From positions 1 to 19,887 of the forward strand of contig JAUXGM010000025.1 of the NCBI GenBank assembly GCA_030622125.1: DNA of 19,887 nucleotides. Direction: 5' to 3'. The notes below the pieces were generated by a model that did no database searches, was not told the DNA's origin, and saw only the letters and a list, made by a program, of their open reading frames with translations. The stretch comes from a bacterium (GTDB lineage Bacteria > AUK180). Within the stretch, counting starts at the first letter, position 1. Each line of letters opens with the position of its first letter. Position numbers and translations under genes: made by a program. Positions 1 to 8,520 of the stretch are shown here, piece after piece.

Positions 1-559
1 AGAGGGCTTTGTTTACATACTGCATCTGATCGGGTCTGCCCCGTGCGAGTTCGATGTAATCCTTCCAGGCATACATTGCCTTATCCGAATGGGTGTTGTG
101 CAATACCAATGCCCTATTGTAAAGGGCGGGCAGATTATCGGGTTGTTTACTCAATACCCATTCAATATGTTCCAGAGCATCATCATAGTGCTTTAATTTT
201 GCGAGGACAAGTCCTAAATTGAGATGTGCCTTCACATAACCATGCTTTTGATTTATTGCTATACTGTATTCACGTATTGCAGCCTCATATTTATATCTCA
301 TATCATAGATGAGTGCGAGATTGAAATGAACCTCAGGTAATTTATTATTCATCTTTAATGCCTTTTCGTAATACTCCTTTGCAATATCAAACTGCCGTGC
401 AAGAAAATAACGATTTCCCTTAGTAACCATTGATTCAACGGTAACGGTATTTTTGTTTATGATGTTAATGACATTCGTTGGTTCCACCTTTTCCCCTTTT
501 TTACACCCCGCAATAATCAAAAGAACAAGTATCAATAAAACTATTCTATAATTTTTCAT
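1..559 (-). CDS. TPR-repeat lipoprotein, partial (C-terminus outside window)
   Basis: The frame is open from an ATG at 559 to the window edge, giving about 186 residues of an incomplete protein. The N-terminus is a short basic stretch (MKNYR), a hydrophobic core and a lipobox LIIAGC with the lipidation Cys at residue 19, so the product should be a membrane-anchored lipoprotein. From about residue 45 the sequence has the spacing of tetratricopeptide repeats (for example GNRYFLARQFDIAKEYYEKA, then an AAIREYSIAI helix, then ALYNRALVL). TPR arrays bind other proteins; no enzymatic role is visible. The start overlaps the end of coaD by 14 nt, which makes it the seventh gene of the alaS operon. A second TPR lipoprotein sits upstream in the same operon, but the two are not obvious duplicates. 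Function unknown. Confidence 0.85.
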   Translation of the reverse strand, partial: MKNYRIVLLILVLLIIAGCKKGEKVEPTNVINIINKNTVTVESMVTKGNRYFLARQFDIAKEYYEKALKMNNKLPEVHFNLALIYDMRYKYEAAIREYSIAINQKHGYVKAHLNLGLVLAKLKHYDDALEHIEWVLSKQPDNLPALYNRALVLHNTHSDKAMYAWKDYIELARGRPDQMQYVNKAL

Positions 560-1028
560 TAAGCTTTTTCCTTGTATAATCATTTATAAATAATTTTAGA
601 TCCCCATTGAATTCAGCAATTTCCTTGACCATAGAAGAACTGATAAATGAATATTCTGCCGATGGAACAAGATAGATCGCTTCAAATTCCTTGTGAAGTT
701 TTCTATTGGTAAGCGACATCTGGAATTCATATTCAAAATCGGAAAGCATTCTAAGCCCACGCATTATAAGGTTTATGTTCTTGCTCTTAAGATAATCAAT
801 CAATAGTCCGGAAAAAATGTCAACCTCAACTTTACTTTCATTTGGGAAATAACTCTTGATAATATCAGCTCGTTCATCAACAGAAAAAAGTGTTTTTTTC
901 TTTGGATTTTTCAAAACAGAGATGATCACCTTATCAAAGATTTTTAATGCTCTTAAAACAAGATCACAATGCCCTTTCGTAAATGGGTCAAAACTTCCCG
1001 GATAGATTATTATGCTTTCATTTTTCAT
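546..1028 (-). CDS. coaD: Phosphopantetheine adenylyltransferase
   Basis: CoaD transfers AMP from ATP to 4'-phosphopantetheine, the penultimate step of coenzyme A synthesis in the cytoplasm. The 160-residue length is normal for the bacterial family. The nucleotidyltransferase signature is present at the N-terminus: YPGSFDPFTKGH, with the T/HxGH element at residues 17-20. The conserved RGLR sequence (about residue 90) and the C-terminal ISSSMVKEIA segment also match CoaD. The ATG overlaps the last 11 nt of rsmD and the stop overlaps the next gene by 14 nt, so translation is probably coupled. The rsmD-coaD pairing is very common in bacteria. Confidence 0.96.
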   Translation of the reverse strand: MKNESIIIYPGSFDPFTKGHCDLVLRALKIFDKVIISVLKNPKKKTLFSVDERADIIKSYFPNESKVEVDIFSGLLIDYLKSKNINLIMRGLRMLSDFEYEFQMSLTNRKLHKEFEAIYLVPSAEYSFISSSMVKEIAEFNGDLKLFINDYTRKKLNEKL

Positions 1029-1542
1029 CTCTTCTCTCCATTATAATTTTTATGTTACCATATTTTTTCTCTTTTATAATATACGAAAAATTGTATTTAT
1101 TGTCAACCGATATCTCAAATATTCCTGTTGGACCGTTTAATTTTTCAAACTCCCTTATCAGTTTTTCCATCTTCTTGAATCCAAAAGGAGGATCGATATA
1201 AAAGATAACATTATTTCTGTCGAATTTCTTTAAAAGTCCGATCCCATCAGCAGTTTTTATTTGATAATGTTTTTTTGTTATATTCATTATTTTTAACCGG
1301 GATGATATATTCATTAGATTTTTTCTATCAATATCATTAAATATAACGAGGGCTGCATCCCTTGATAATGCTTCAAGTCCCATTATTCCACTGCCGGCAA
1401 AAAGATCGATAAAGGTATATCCGCTTAGGTCATTTTTAAGTGTATTAAAAACAGCCTGCCTTACCTTGCTTAATGTCGGTCTAACTCTTTTTGAACCGAA
1501 TTTGATCTCTAAACCTTTGAAATTACCGCCTGTGATCTTCAT
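1018..1542 (-). CDS. rsmD: 16S rRNA (guanine966-N2)-methyltransferase
   Basis: RsmD methylates G966 of 16S rRNA using S-adenosylmethionine. The 174-residue protein starts with the family N-terminus (MKITGGNFKG), followed by a region containing RPTLSKVRQAVFNTL. The SAM-binding motif I is FIDLFAGSGIMGLEALS at about residues 44-60, and the catalytic motif IV is DPPF at 117-120. Its ATG lies in an ATGA overlap with the recG stop, and its stop overlaps coaD by 11 nt. The recG-rsmD-coaD order is a recognised conserved neighbourhood and supports the assignment. Confidence 0.94.
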   Translation of the reverse strand: MKITGGNFKGLEIKFGSKRVRPTLSKVRQAVFNTLKNDLSGYTFIDLFAGSGIMGLEALSRDAALVIFNDIDRKNLMNISSRLKIMNITKKHYQIKTADGIGLLKKFDRNNVIFYIDPPFGFKKMEKLIREFEKLNGPTGIFEISVDNKYNFSYIIKEKKYGNIKIIMERRDEK

Positions 1543-3626
1543 AATATCTCTGAATATTTGATCTTTTCCTTATAAAATTTTTCAATTATAAGTTCAATAT
1601 TTCTAAGATCCGGATGATTAAATCCGCCATATTCTCTTTTGATCTCTCCGATCATATCATGCGATAATTCCACAAGTTCTCTATCTCTGAAAACATTAAA
1701 GAGTTTAAAGGGCGGAACCCCCGATTGTGATGTTCCCATTATTTCACCGGGACCTCTCAGTTTAAAGTCCTCCCGTGAGATATCAAAGCCATCATTGTAT
1801 TTTTCCATTATTTTTATTCTTGCACCCTTTTTATGTTCCGTGTATAAGAGACATTCGGAAGGCAAATTGGATCTTCCCACCCTGCCTCTTAACTGATGCA
1901 GCTGCGAAAGTCCAAATCTTTCAGCGTTCATTACTATCATTAAGGTTGCCTCTGGAACATCTATACCTACCTCAATTACAGTTGTTGAAACAAGTATTTT
2001 CACTTTTTTATTTGCAAATCTGTCCATTACACTGATCTTTTTATCACTTTTCATCTTTCCGTGTAATAGTTCGACATTCTCACTGCCGAAGACCTTTGAT
2101 AATGCTTCAAATCCCTGCTCGGCACTTAATAAGTCCATCTTTTCCGTCTCTTCTATCAATGGAAAGACAACAAAGCTTTTTTCATCCTTATCAAAATGTG
2201 ATCTTATCTTTTCAATCAATTTATCTTGATTATTTACGATTGATTTTGTTTTTATAAGTTTTCTTCCGGCGGGAAGTTCATTTATGACGGAAAAATCCAT
2301 ATCACCGTATATGGTCAAGGCAAGCGATCTTGGAATAGGAGTTGCACTCATTACCAATACATCGGGTCTAATTCCCTTTCCGATCATTTCCATTCGTTGT
2401 TCTACTCCAAATCTATGCTGCTCATCTATAACAATAAAGCCCAATTTATCAAATTTTACCTGCCCTTGAAATAAAGCATGTGTTCCTATGACGATATGTA
2501 ACGAGCCATCGCTTATGGATTGATTTGTTTTTTTCTGTTCCGATTTCTTTAATTTACTGTAAAGAAGTCCCACCTTAATATCAAATTTACTTAGAAGTTT
2601 TGATATTTTAATATAATGCTGCTGGGCAAGAACTTCGGTAGGCACCATTATAGCTGCTTGATAACCATTGTAAACAGCATTGAGCATTGCTATCAAAGAA
2701 ACAATCGTCTTTCCACTTCCGACATCACCTTGAAGCAGCCGATTCATCGGCGTCTTATCAGCCATATCATTTAATATCTCTTCAAGGGCGGTCTTTTGTG
2801 CAGGGGTAAGTTCAAAAGGTAAACCCTTTATAAAATTATTTAATTTTTCCTTTAATATCCGGTAGGATATACCGGGTTCCGATTTGATCTTTATTTTTCT
2901 TTTGCCCCAGTAATATTGTAGATAAAATATTTCATCAAGTATCAATCTTTTTTGATGCTCGGTGTTGAAATTTCGGACATCAGAGAAGTCTTCATCATTT
3001 TTAGGAAAATGTGTCCTTATGATCGCATACTTCTCATCAGGAATGTCAAATTTGTTTTTAATTATCTCCGGTATCGGGTCAACTATCCTATCCTTAGCAA
3101 AACCAAGACAATTATAGATGAATTTTCTCAATTTATTTTGACTTAATCCCTCCGTCAAATGGTATATCGGAACTATTCTGCTATGACTTAATGATACTTC
3201 GTTATCAGTCGCAATTTTTTCCCATTCGGGGTTGTTAAAAAAGATCCTCCCATAATTGAATTCAACCTTTCCCGAAATAATAATCTCATCATCCTCCTTT
3301 AAAACCTTGGCGATATACGCCTGATTAAAAAATATTAGAGGTATCCTACCTGTTTCATCACCTACAATGATCTCTATTCTCATTGGACCATGATAACTTT
3401 TACGGCTCATAACATCAATTACAGTTGCTTTGATCGTATGAAAGCCAAGATTCAATTGCCCGATACTTACTATCTTTCTTCTGTCCTCGTAATCCCTTGG
3501 AAAATGTGTCAAAAGCTCGAATATATCTTTAATTCCTTTCTTTGCTAATAATTTTTTATTATACGGACCGATTCCCTTTACATATTGGAGGTCAAAATTT
3601 TCCAAATCTCCGGATAAAAGGAACAT
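1539..3626 (-). CDS. recG: ATP-dependent DNA helicase RecG
   Basis: RecG remodels stalled replication forks and Holliday junctions. The 695-residue length is typical. Visible parts in order: an N-terminal helix-hairpin segment (LQYVKGIGPYNKKLLAKKGI, from about residue 13); an OB-fold wedge domain (about 60-140); Walker A motif GDVGSGKT at 300-307; the DEQH box at 401-404; SATPIPRSLALTIYGD; and the C-terminal helicase motif QLRGRVGRS followed by the RecG-type LRGPGEIMGTSQSG segment. The start codon shares one base with the upstream stop (TAATG) and its stop overlaps rsmD in ATGA, so it is translated as part of the alaS operon. Confidence 0.97.
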   Translation of the reverse strand: MFLLSGDLENFDLQYVKGIGPYNKKLLAKKGIKDIFELLTHFPRDYEDRRKIVSIGQLNLGFHTIKATVIDVMSRKSYHGPMRIEIIVGDETGRIPLIFFNQAYIAKVLKEDDEIIISGKVEFNYGRIFFNNPEWEKIATDNEVSLSHSRIVPIYHLTEGLSQNKLRKFIYNCLGFAKDRIVDPIPEIIKNKFDIPDEKYAIIRTHFPKNDEDFSDVRNFNTEHQKRLILDEIFYLQYYWGKRKIKIKSEPGISYRILKEKLNNFIKGLPFELTPAQKTALEEILNDMADKTPMNRLLQGDVGSGKTIVSLIAMLNAVYNGYQAAIMVPTEVLAQQHYIKISKLLSKFDIKVGLLYSKLKKSEQKKTNQSISDGSLHIVIGTHALFQGQVKFDKLGFIVIDEQHRFGVEQRMEMIGKGIRPDVLVMSATPIPRSLALTIYGDMDFSVINELPAGRKLIKTKSIVNNQDKLIEKIRSHFDKDEKSFVVFPLIEETEKMDLLSAEQGFEALSKVFGSENVELLHGKMKSDKKISVMDRFANKKVKILVSTTVIEVGIDVPEATLMIVMNAERFGLSQLHQLRGRVGRSNLPSECLLYTEHKKGARIKIMEKYNDGFDISREDFKLRGPGEIMGTSQSGVPPFKLFNVFRDRELVELSHDMIGEIKREYGGFNHPDLRNIELIIEKFYKEKIKYSEIL

Positions 3627-4060
3627 TACATCAAATTATCCTCATCAAATATATCGTCATAATCCATAAAATCATCAAAATATTCGTAAATACCATTTAA
3701 AAGCATATTATTTCCCGTGTAAATAGGAAGTTTATTGTCAAGTGCAATTATAATTCCATCGAGTATCTCTATATTTTCCTTCTTTTTATCTATATTTTCA
3801 AGCTCTCCGGAATCTTTGTTCTTTATGAATAATGATCTGAAATTTTTAAAATATTTTTCCTTTTTTAATTGAAAATAGATATCATTTCTATCATAATTAT
3901 TCCCAATGATAGATCGTATTATCTTGATCTGACCCAATGATATCTGCAGCGGTGTAAGTATTTTTTTATTTGATTCGCTTCTTAATATCAGAAAATACCT
4001 TCCGTTTTCTGTTGTTATAATATCCGAGTATTTTAATTTTTTATATTTTTTCCGATCCAT
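3626..4060 (-). CDS. Divergent DUF151/bifunctional-nuclease-like small protein
   Basis: This 144-residue protein is not confidently recognisable, but its layout resembles the DUF151 (bifunctional nuclease, BFN) family. RYFLILRSESNKKILTPLQI lies where family members have a strand, an acidic turn and LPIWIG. IIGNNYDRNDIYFQL sits where they have an ALEG-PRP-THDL helix. DGIIIALDNKLPIYTGNNML matches the SDAIALALR-APIYV strand-helix near the end. The C-terminus is very acidic (DDFMDYDDIFDEDN). Several usual family residues are replaced, so nuclease activity should not be assumed. The ATG overlaps the upstream TPR lipoprotein by 28 nt, the longest overlap in the operon, and no later Met gives a plausible shorter protein. 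The stop is fused to the recG start in TAATG. Confidence 0.6.
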   Translation of the reverse strand: MDRKKYKKLKYSDIITTENGRYFLILRSESNKKILTPLQISLGQIKIIRSIIGNNYDRNDIYFQLKKEKYFKNFRSLFIKNKDSGELENIDKKKENIEILDGIIIALDNKLPIYTGNNMLLNGIYEYFDDFMDYDDIFDEDNLM

Positions 4061-5397
4061 GATCTTACCTCTTTATCCTTACTGTTTTTTAATAAAAGAT
4101 CAATAACCTTATCATCATCCTTGATATTTCCCTTAGATATATCTACCAATATACCCTGAAAATAGATAAGTGTCAATATATTATCATTTAATTTTGCAGC
4201 TTTTTTAAAACTCTCAACTGCAAGATCAATCTTTTTTTGATTTAATTGCATAAGCCCGATATAAAATAACTTCCGATGATCCTTATTGCCGATATTCATA
4301 CCATTAAATATTGTATTTGCTTCATCAAATTCCCCTGCTTTTATAAGAAAAATAGCGAAATTCAGATCACTATCATAACTTGAAGGTATGGATTTATATA
4401 TCTCTAATGCTTTATCTCTGTTTCCGAATACATAATGATCGATATTTGCTTTATAAAGTCCGTCGGCACTATTTCTAAGCTGATAATTCCCCCATTGGTA
4501 AAATAACCTTTCAATCGTGTAATCAAGCTCCAAACCTTTTTGAATGGTGTATCTGAACATCTCAAAATTTCCCATGTTAAATTCCGATATTCCTTTTTTG
4601 AATAATTTAAAGCCGGCGGGTTTAAAATTAAACATATCAAGGTTATTCCCTATCTCTGAAAGAGAAAGCAGATTGAAATACTTCCATTTCGCTTTTTCCA
4701 TTTTTCCAAGTGCAAACGATTGAAAATACTGGCTTTTGGCATCATCGTATCTTTTTAGACTCTCATAAGTAATCCCTAAATTATAATGAACGAGAAAATC
4801 TTTATCATTATAAGAAAGACAGTATTTCAGGTATTTTTCCGCTTCCTTGAATTTATTTTTCTTCATCAAAAGATTGGAATAAAGGTTATTGAGATTGAAT
4901 ATTCCCTCTTCATTGATATAACCGGGAAGTATCTTTAATCCAAGTTCTGCTTCCGAGAGTGCTTTATCAATGCCGAACAATTCTTTTATTGTTCGCACAT
5001 ATCTAAAAAACGCCTGTCCATCTTTGTAGGAAGGATTCGTATGAACTATGCTTTCAAAATAAGGCAGTGCCTTCTGAAAATTTCCTGAGTTGAAGGAAGC
5101 CATTGCTCCTAAATAAGATCTTACAAGTTCATCGGAATCCCTTTGTTCGATGATCTCCTTGAATGCCTTCTTTGCTTTTTCGTATTTTTGCATTTTAAAG
5201 TAGCACTCTCCTATCATATAGTGAGCAGAATCTATTCGCAGCGGCACATCTTTTATTGATCTTTCAAAATACTTTATTGCTTTTTCATATTTATGAGCGT
5301 TGTAATATTCTATTGCCCTATTCCAATTATCTACCTTTTTACAGGAAGCAAAGAGAATTAAAATTCCAATTACTATGAATAATATCTTATTTTTCAT
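4033..5397 (-). CDS. TPR-repeat lipoprotein
   Basis: A 454-residue protein with a lipoprotein signal peptide: MKNK, a hydrophobic core, then LFASC with the lipidation Cys at residue 19. Most of the rest consists of tetratricopeptide repeats. Clear ones are WNRAIEYYNAHKYEKAIKYF (from about 25), SAHYMIGECYFKMQKYEKAK (from about 57), LVHYNLGITYESLKRYDDAK (about 203) and LFYIGLMQLNQKKIDLAVES near the C-terminus. It should act as an envelope-anchored scaffold, with partner unknown. It overlaps the alaS stop by 11 nt and the next gene by 28 nt, so it is co-translated with housekeeping genes with no obvious functional link. A role in outer-membrane or lipoprotein assembly is possible but unsupported by sequence. 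Confidence 0.88.
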   Translation of the reverse strand: MKNKILFIVIGILILFASCKKVDNWNRAIEYYNAHKYEKAIKYFERSIKDVPLRIDSAHYMIGECYFKMQKYEKAKKAFKEIIEQRDSDELVRSYLGAMASFNSGNFQKALPYFESIVHTNPSYKDGQAFFRYVRTIKELFGIDKALSEAELGLKILPGYINEEGIFNLNNLYSNLLMKKNKFKEAEKYLKYCLSYNDKDFLVHYNLGITYESLKRYDDAKSQYFQSFALGKMEKAKWKYFNLLSLSEIGNNLDMFNFKPAGFKLFKKGISEFNMGNFEMFRYTIQKGLELDYTIERLFYQWGNYQLRNSADGLYKANIDHYVFGNRDKALEIYKSIPSSYDSDLNFAIFLIKAGEFDEANTIFNGMNIGNKDHRKLFYIGLMQLNQKKIDLAVESFKKAAKLNDNILTLIYFQGILVDISKGNIKDDDKVIDLLLKNSKDKEVRSWIGKNIKN

Positions 5398-7963
5398 TTA
5401 AAACATCTCCTAATTTTTCTATAACCGCTTCAACCCCGGATGGATTGCCGCCTCCGCATTGAATAAACTCATTTCTTCCGCCGCCGCCGCCTTTGATGGT
5501 TCCAAAAAACGGTCTCATAAATGCAGCAGCATCGAGATCTACATTGCTGCCTCTACTTATAGCAAGAACAAGCTTTTCATCCCTTACCTGATATGCTAAA
5601 ATAACCTTATCGGGAAATTTGATACGCATCTCATCCATTACATCCTTTGTATAATTAAAATTCAGATAGAGCGGAATCCTTACAATACATAATATCTTAT
5701 TGGAAATATTACCTTTAATAAAGAATTCAAGTGCTGCTTTTTCAATGGTATTTTTCTCTTTTATCATAGTCATGTAATTTTCCTGAAGTTTTTCCACCTC
5801 TTTCTGCGGGTCGGATGTTTTTAATTGAAAAGCAATCGCCTTATACCTTTGATAATTTTCGTTCATAAAGGCAATATATCTTTCCCCACCTACCGCTTCA
5901 ATTCTTCTTACCCCTGCTGCTACTGCAATTTCACCGGTTATCTTAAAGCCCCTTGCGATTAGTGTATTATGCAGATGTGTTCCACCGCAAAGTTCCAATG
6001 ACGCATCCTCCACCTCTACGAGACGAACATTTTCACCGTATTTTGCTTCAAAAAGTGCCGTTGCACCTCTTTTCACCGCTTCATTCAAGGTGGTTTCGGT
6101 TATAAGCACATTCAATCCCTTTGCAATATTGTTATTTACGATATCTTCTATTTTTTTTATCTCATTATCGGTAACCTTTTTAAAATGGCTAAAATCAAAT
6201 CTCAATATATCCTCACTCACATAAGATCCCGCCTGATGACAATGTTCGCCCAATACCTCTCTTATTGCAGCCTGTAACAGATGGGTAAGCGTATGATGAA
6301 CTGCGATATTTTTTCTTCTGTTCGGATCAACTTCCGAATCGATCTTCTCATTTTTCAGAAAACTCCCCTCTTTAACTATTCCAATATGAAGGTAGATACC
6401 ATTTTCCTTTTTGGTATCTTCAACAGTGAAGAGAGAACTATTTTTAATTATTTTTCCTCTATCTCCGACTTGTCCACCTGATTCGGCATAAAACGGGCTT
6501 TTATCAAGAATGATCGTTCCTCTTTGCCCTTTCTCAAGTTTATCTATTTTTTCAAATCTTTCATTGAGTATTAAAAGAATATTTCCATCGGATCTAAGTT
6601 CATCAGATCCGATAAATTCTGTTTTCGGTATCTCTTTAACTACCGAAAGGTCGATCCGCTTTTGTTTCTTGCGTGCCCTTTCCCTTTGCTCTGCCATTCG
6701 GATATTAAAACCGTCCAGATCAAGTTTTAATTTATCATCAAGAGCAAATGCCTTGATAAGATCAATGGGAAACCCCAGTGTATCATAGAGTTCAAAGAGA
6801 GCATTCCCATCTATGATATCCCCGTTGTTTTTCTTTATCTCATCAACGATCTTATTGTATTTACCGTATCCGATCTTTAGAAGTTCTTTAAACCTCCTTT
6901 CTTCCTCGTATATAACCCTTTCAATGAGCTCCTTCTTTTCATTGATAATAGGATATGCGTCTCCCAATAAACTGTTCACCGTTCCAACAAGTTTATAAAG
7001 AAAGAATTCCTCAATAGAGAGTTTTTTCAGGTTGATCGCCGCTCTTCTTAATAATTTTCGGACAACATATCCCCTGCCTACATTTGATGGAGTTATGTTA
7101 TCCCCGATAAGAAAGGTCAATGCTCTTATATGATCTGCAACTATTCTAAAAGACGGTCTTAGCTCGGGATTTTCATCATATTTAAAACCCGATTTAAGTT
7201 CTAATTCCTTAATTATAGGAAAAAAGAGATCCGTTTCAAAATTCGTTTGCGTTCCCTGCACCACCCTTGCGATCCTTTCAAGTCCCAGACCGGTGTCAAC
7301 ATTCTTCTTTGGAAGGGGGTCAAGTTTACCATCTGAATTTTTATAATACTGGGTAAAAACGATATTACCGAGTTCAAGATAATTATATGAATCATTAAGT
7401 TCTTCTACCGTGGGATTTGTATTGCCGATCAGATCGTATATTATCTCCGTTGACGGACCGCAAGGACCTGTTTCTCCCATCTCCCAGAAGTTGCTTTTAT
7501 CCATTTTATATATTCTTTTTTCATCTATTCCAATCTTATCCCGCCATATCTTCAATGATTCTTCATCATCCTTGTAAACGGTGATAAACAGCCTCTCTTT
7601 CGGAATACCGAGTAATGTATGAAAATAACGCCATCCAAGTTCAATTGCATGTTCTTTAAAGTAATCACCAAAAGAAAAATATCCCAACATCTCAAAAAAG
7701 GTATGATGATGCGGTGAAAATCCAACCGTCTCAAAATCATTATGCTTTCCTGAAACCCTCATACACTTCTGAACACTTCCCAACCTTGTATCAAACGGGG
7801 TTTGATCTCCTGAAAAATAAGCTGCAAATTGGTTCATACCCGCATTTGTAAAAAGCAATCCAAGTTCCTTCGGCGGTATAAGTGAAGCGGACGGTATTAT
7901 CTTATGCCCATCTTCCTTTAACATATCTATAAATATTTGCCGTATCTCTTTCGTTGATCTCAT
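5387..7963 (-). CDS. alaS: Alanyl-tRNA synthetase
   Basis: AlaRS charges tRNA-Ala and edits mischarged Ser and Gly. The 858-residue length is normal. The catalytic core carries LLFTNAGMNQF (about 36-46), RLGSVQKCMRVSGKHNDFE (60-78) and HHTFFEMLGYFSFGDYFK (86-103). The editing domain has the metal-binding HxxxH (His557, His561) and CGGTH (Cys659, His663). A DHHA1-like C-terminal domain ends with a glycine-rich GGGGGR and QCGGG segment. The start is an ATG preceded by GGAG at good spacing, behind a strong promoter. It is the first gene of a seven-gene operon, and its stop overlaps the next gene by 11 nt. Confidence 0.98.
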   Translation of the reverse strand: MRSTKEIRQIFIDMLKEDGHKIIPSASLIPPKELGLLFTNAGMNQFAAYFSGDQTPFDTRLGSVQKCMRVSGKHNDFETVGFSPHHHTFFEMLGYFSFGDYFKEHAIELGWRYFHTLLGIPKERLFITVYKDDEESLKIWRDKIGIDEKRIYKMDKSNFWEMGETGPCGPSTEIIYDLIGNTNPTVEELNDSYNYLELGNIVFTQYYKNSDGKLDPLPKKNVDTGLGLERIARVVQGTQTNFETDLFFPIIKELELKSGFKYDENPELRPSFRIVADHIRALTFLIGDNITPSNVGRGYVVRKLLRRAAINLKKLSIEEFFLYKLVGTVNSLLGDAYPIINEKKELIERVIYEEERRFKELLKIGYGKYNKIVDEIKKNNGDIIDGNALFELYDTLGFPIDLIKAFALDDKLKLDLDGFNIRMAEQRERARKKQKRIDLSVVKEIPKTEFIGSDELRSDGNILLILNERFEKIDKLEKGQRGTIILDKSPFYAESGGQVGDRGKIIKNSSLFTVEDTKKENGIYLHIGIVKEGSFLKNEKIDSEVDPNRRKNIAVHHTLTHLLQAAIREVLGEHCHQAGSYVSEDILRFDFSHFKKVTDNEIKKIEDIVNNNIAKGLNVLITETTLNEAVKRGATALFEAKYGENVRLVEVEDASLELCGGTHLHNTLIARGFKITGEIAVAAGVRRIEAVGGERYIAFMNENYQRYKAIAFQLKTSDPQKEVEKLQENYMTMIKEKNTIEKAALEFFIKGNISNKILCIVRIPLYLNFNYTKDVMDEMRIKFPDKVILAYQVRDEKLVLAISRGSNVDLDAAAFMRPFFGTIKGGGGGRNEFIQCGGGNPSGVEAVIEKLGDVLNEK

Positions 7964-7983
7964 AAAATCTCCACAATATATTT

Positions 7984-8012
7984 ATTATATCAAAATAATG
8001 CTTCTCATTCAA
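7984..8012 (-). promoter_or_regulatory. Sigma70-type promoter of the alaS operon
   Basis: On the minus strand TTGAAT (8012-8007) and TATAAT (7989-7984) are separated by exactly 17 nt. Initiation about 7 nt downstream would give a short leader of about 14 nt containing GGAG before the alaS ATG. No other strong promoter is seen for the seven genes that follow. Confidence 0.8.
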
Positions 8013-8069
8013 ATTTTTTTTTGTTTTTATTCCTCATTTTCTTTTTCATTTTCCATTCTTCATTTATTA

Positions 8070-8284
8070 TTGTCATTCAGAGCCCCTTGTGGGCGTGGAA
8101 TCCAGCATTTTCTTTCATTCTTCACTCTTCACTTATTATCTGTCATTATGAGGATTTTGAAAAAATCCGTAATAATCTCATTTTTTGAAGTTTACCCCGT
8201 ATTTCAATACGAGGCAGGAATGACAAGCCGTAGGGGCACGGCATGCCGTGCCTTTACTGTCATTATCGGGCTTGACCCGATAAT
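8070..8284. repeat. Cluster of TGTCATT-headed hairpin repeats
   Basis: Four small units share a TGTCATT head, a short hairpin and an ATCC-like tail. One begins at 8070 (GCCC/GGGC hairpin). One begins at about 8141, with GGATTTT/AAAATCC at 8152-8158 and 8162-8168. One is inverted, ending at about 8225, with arms at 8195-8203 and 8206-8214. One begins at about 8258, with a perfect 9-bp stem ATTATCGGG/CCCGATAAT at 8262-8270 and 8276-8284. Between the last two is an 18-bp perfect palindrome, GGCACGGCATGCCGTGCC (8235-8252). These resemble widespread intergenic palindromic repeats. Confidence 0.7.
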
Positions 8285-8303
8285 CCATCTTTAGACAAAA
8301 TCC

Positions 8304-8451
8304 GAGACACATCTCAACTTTCTTGGGACGCACCTGAACATCCGAGGTATGTCCCGCTTGTTTTCTGAGTTTGTATTTGTCTTTTTTTCATTGTCAATTG
8401 TCCATTGTCCATTGTCAATTGTATTCGGTAATGTCCCTCTTTTATTGGGAT
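8304..8451. repeat. REP-like hairpin element, degenerate and interrupted
   Basis: Read on the minus strand, this region contains a hairpin with arms 8325-8335 and 8345-8355 (GGGACGCACCT / AGGTATGTCCC, 9-nt loop). It also has a diverged arm at 8304-8321 matching the 19744-19761 arm, and a segment at 8431-8451 matching 19701-19721 (reverse complement of CCCAATAAAAGAGGGACAT). The pieces are in the same order as in the intact copy at 19701-19761, but are separated by a satellite insertion at 8388-8422. Confidence 0.65.
8388..8422. repeat. TCATTGTCAATTGTCCATTG satellite, copy 1
   Basis: An internally repetitive tract of 7-nt words (TCCATTG, TCAATTG). Its first 21 nt are identical to those at 10599-10619, in the same orientation. 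It splits the REP-like element at 8304-8451. Confidence 0.75.
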
Positions 8452-8520
8452 ACGGAATTTAATATTGTTTTTAACTAACCTCCAACCTCTAACATCTGTA
8501 TTTTTCCTTGAACCTTCCTA

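Larger units (their letters stand above)
7964..8520. other. Non-coding repeat mosaic between alaS and tRNA-Ser
   Basis: This 557-bp stretch has no credible gene; the short open frames here are made of repeat sequence. It holds the alaS promoter at one end, then a run of small TGTCATT-headed hairpin units (8070-8284), then hairpin units related to those at 19652-19887 (8304-8450), interrupted by a TCATTGTCAATTGTCCATTG satellite (8388-8422), and finally one copy of a CTAACCTCCAACCTCTAAC motif (about 8475-8495). The last two also occur around 10115-10721. Confidence 0.75.

Noticed and set aside
7998-8294. Plus-strand open frame of 98 codons in the alaS-tRNA gap
   Set aside because: It is composed of intergenic repeat units and palindromes, has no ribosome site, and shows no protein-like pattern.
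8304-8451. CRISPR-like array from repeated short words
   Set aside because: Repeat units are not evenly spaced, there are no unique spacers of constant length, and there are no cas genes.
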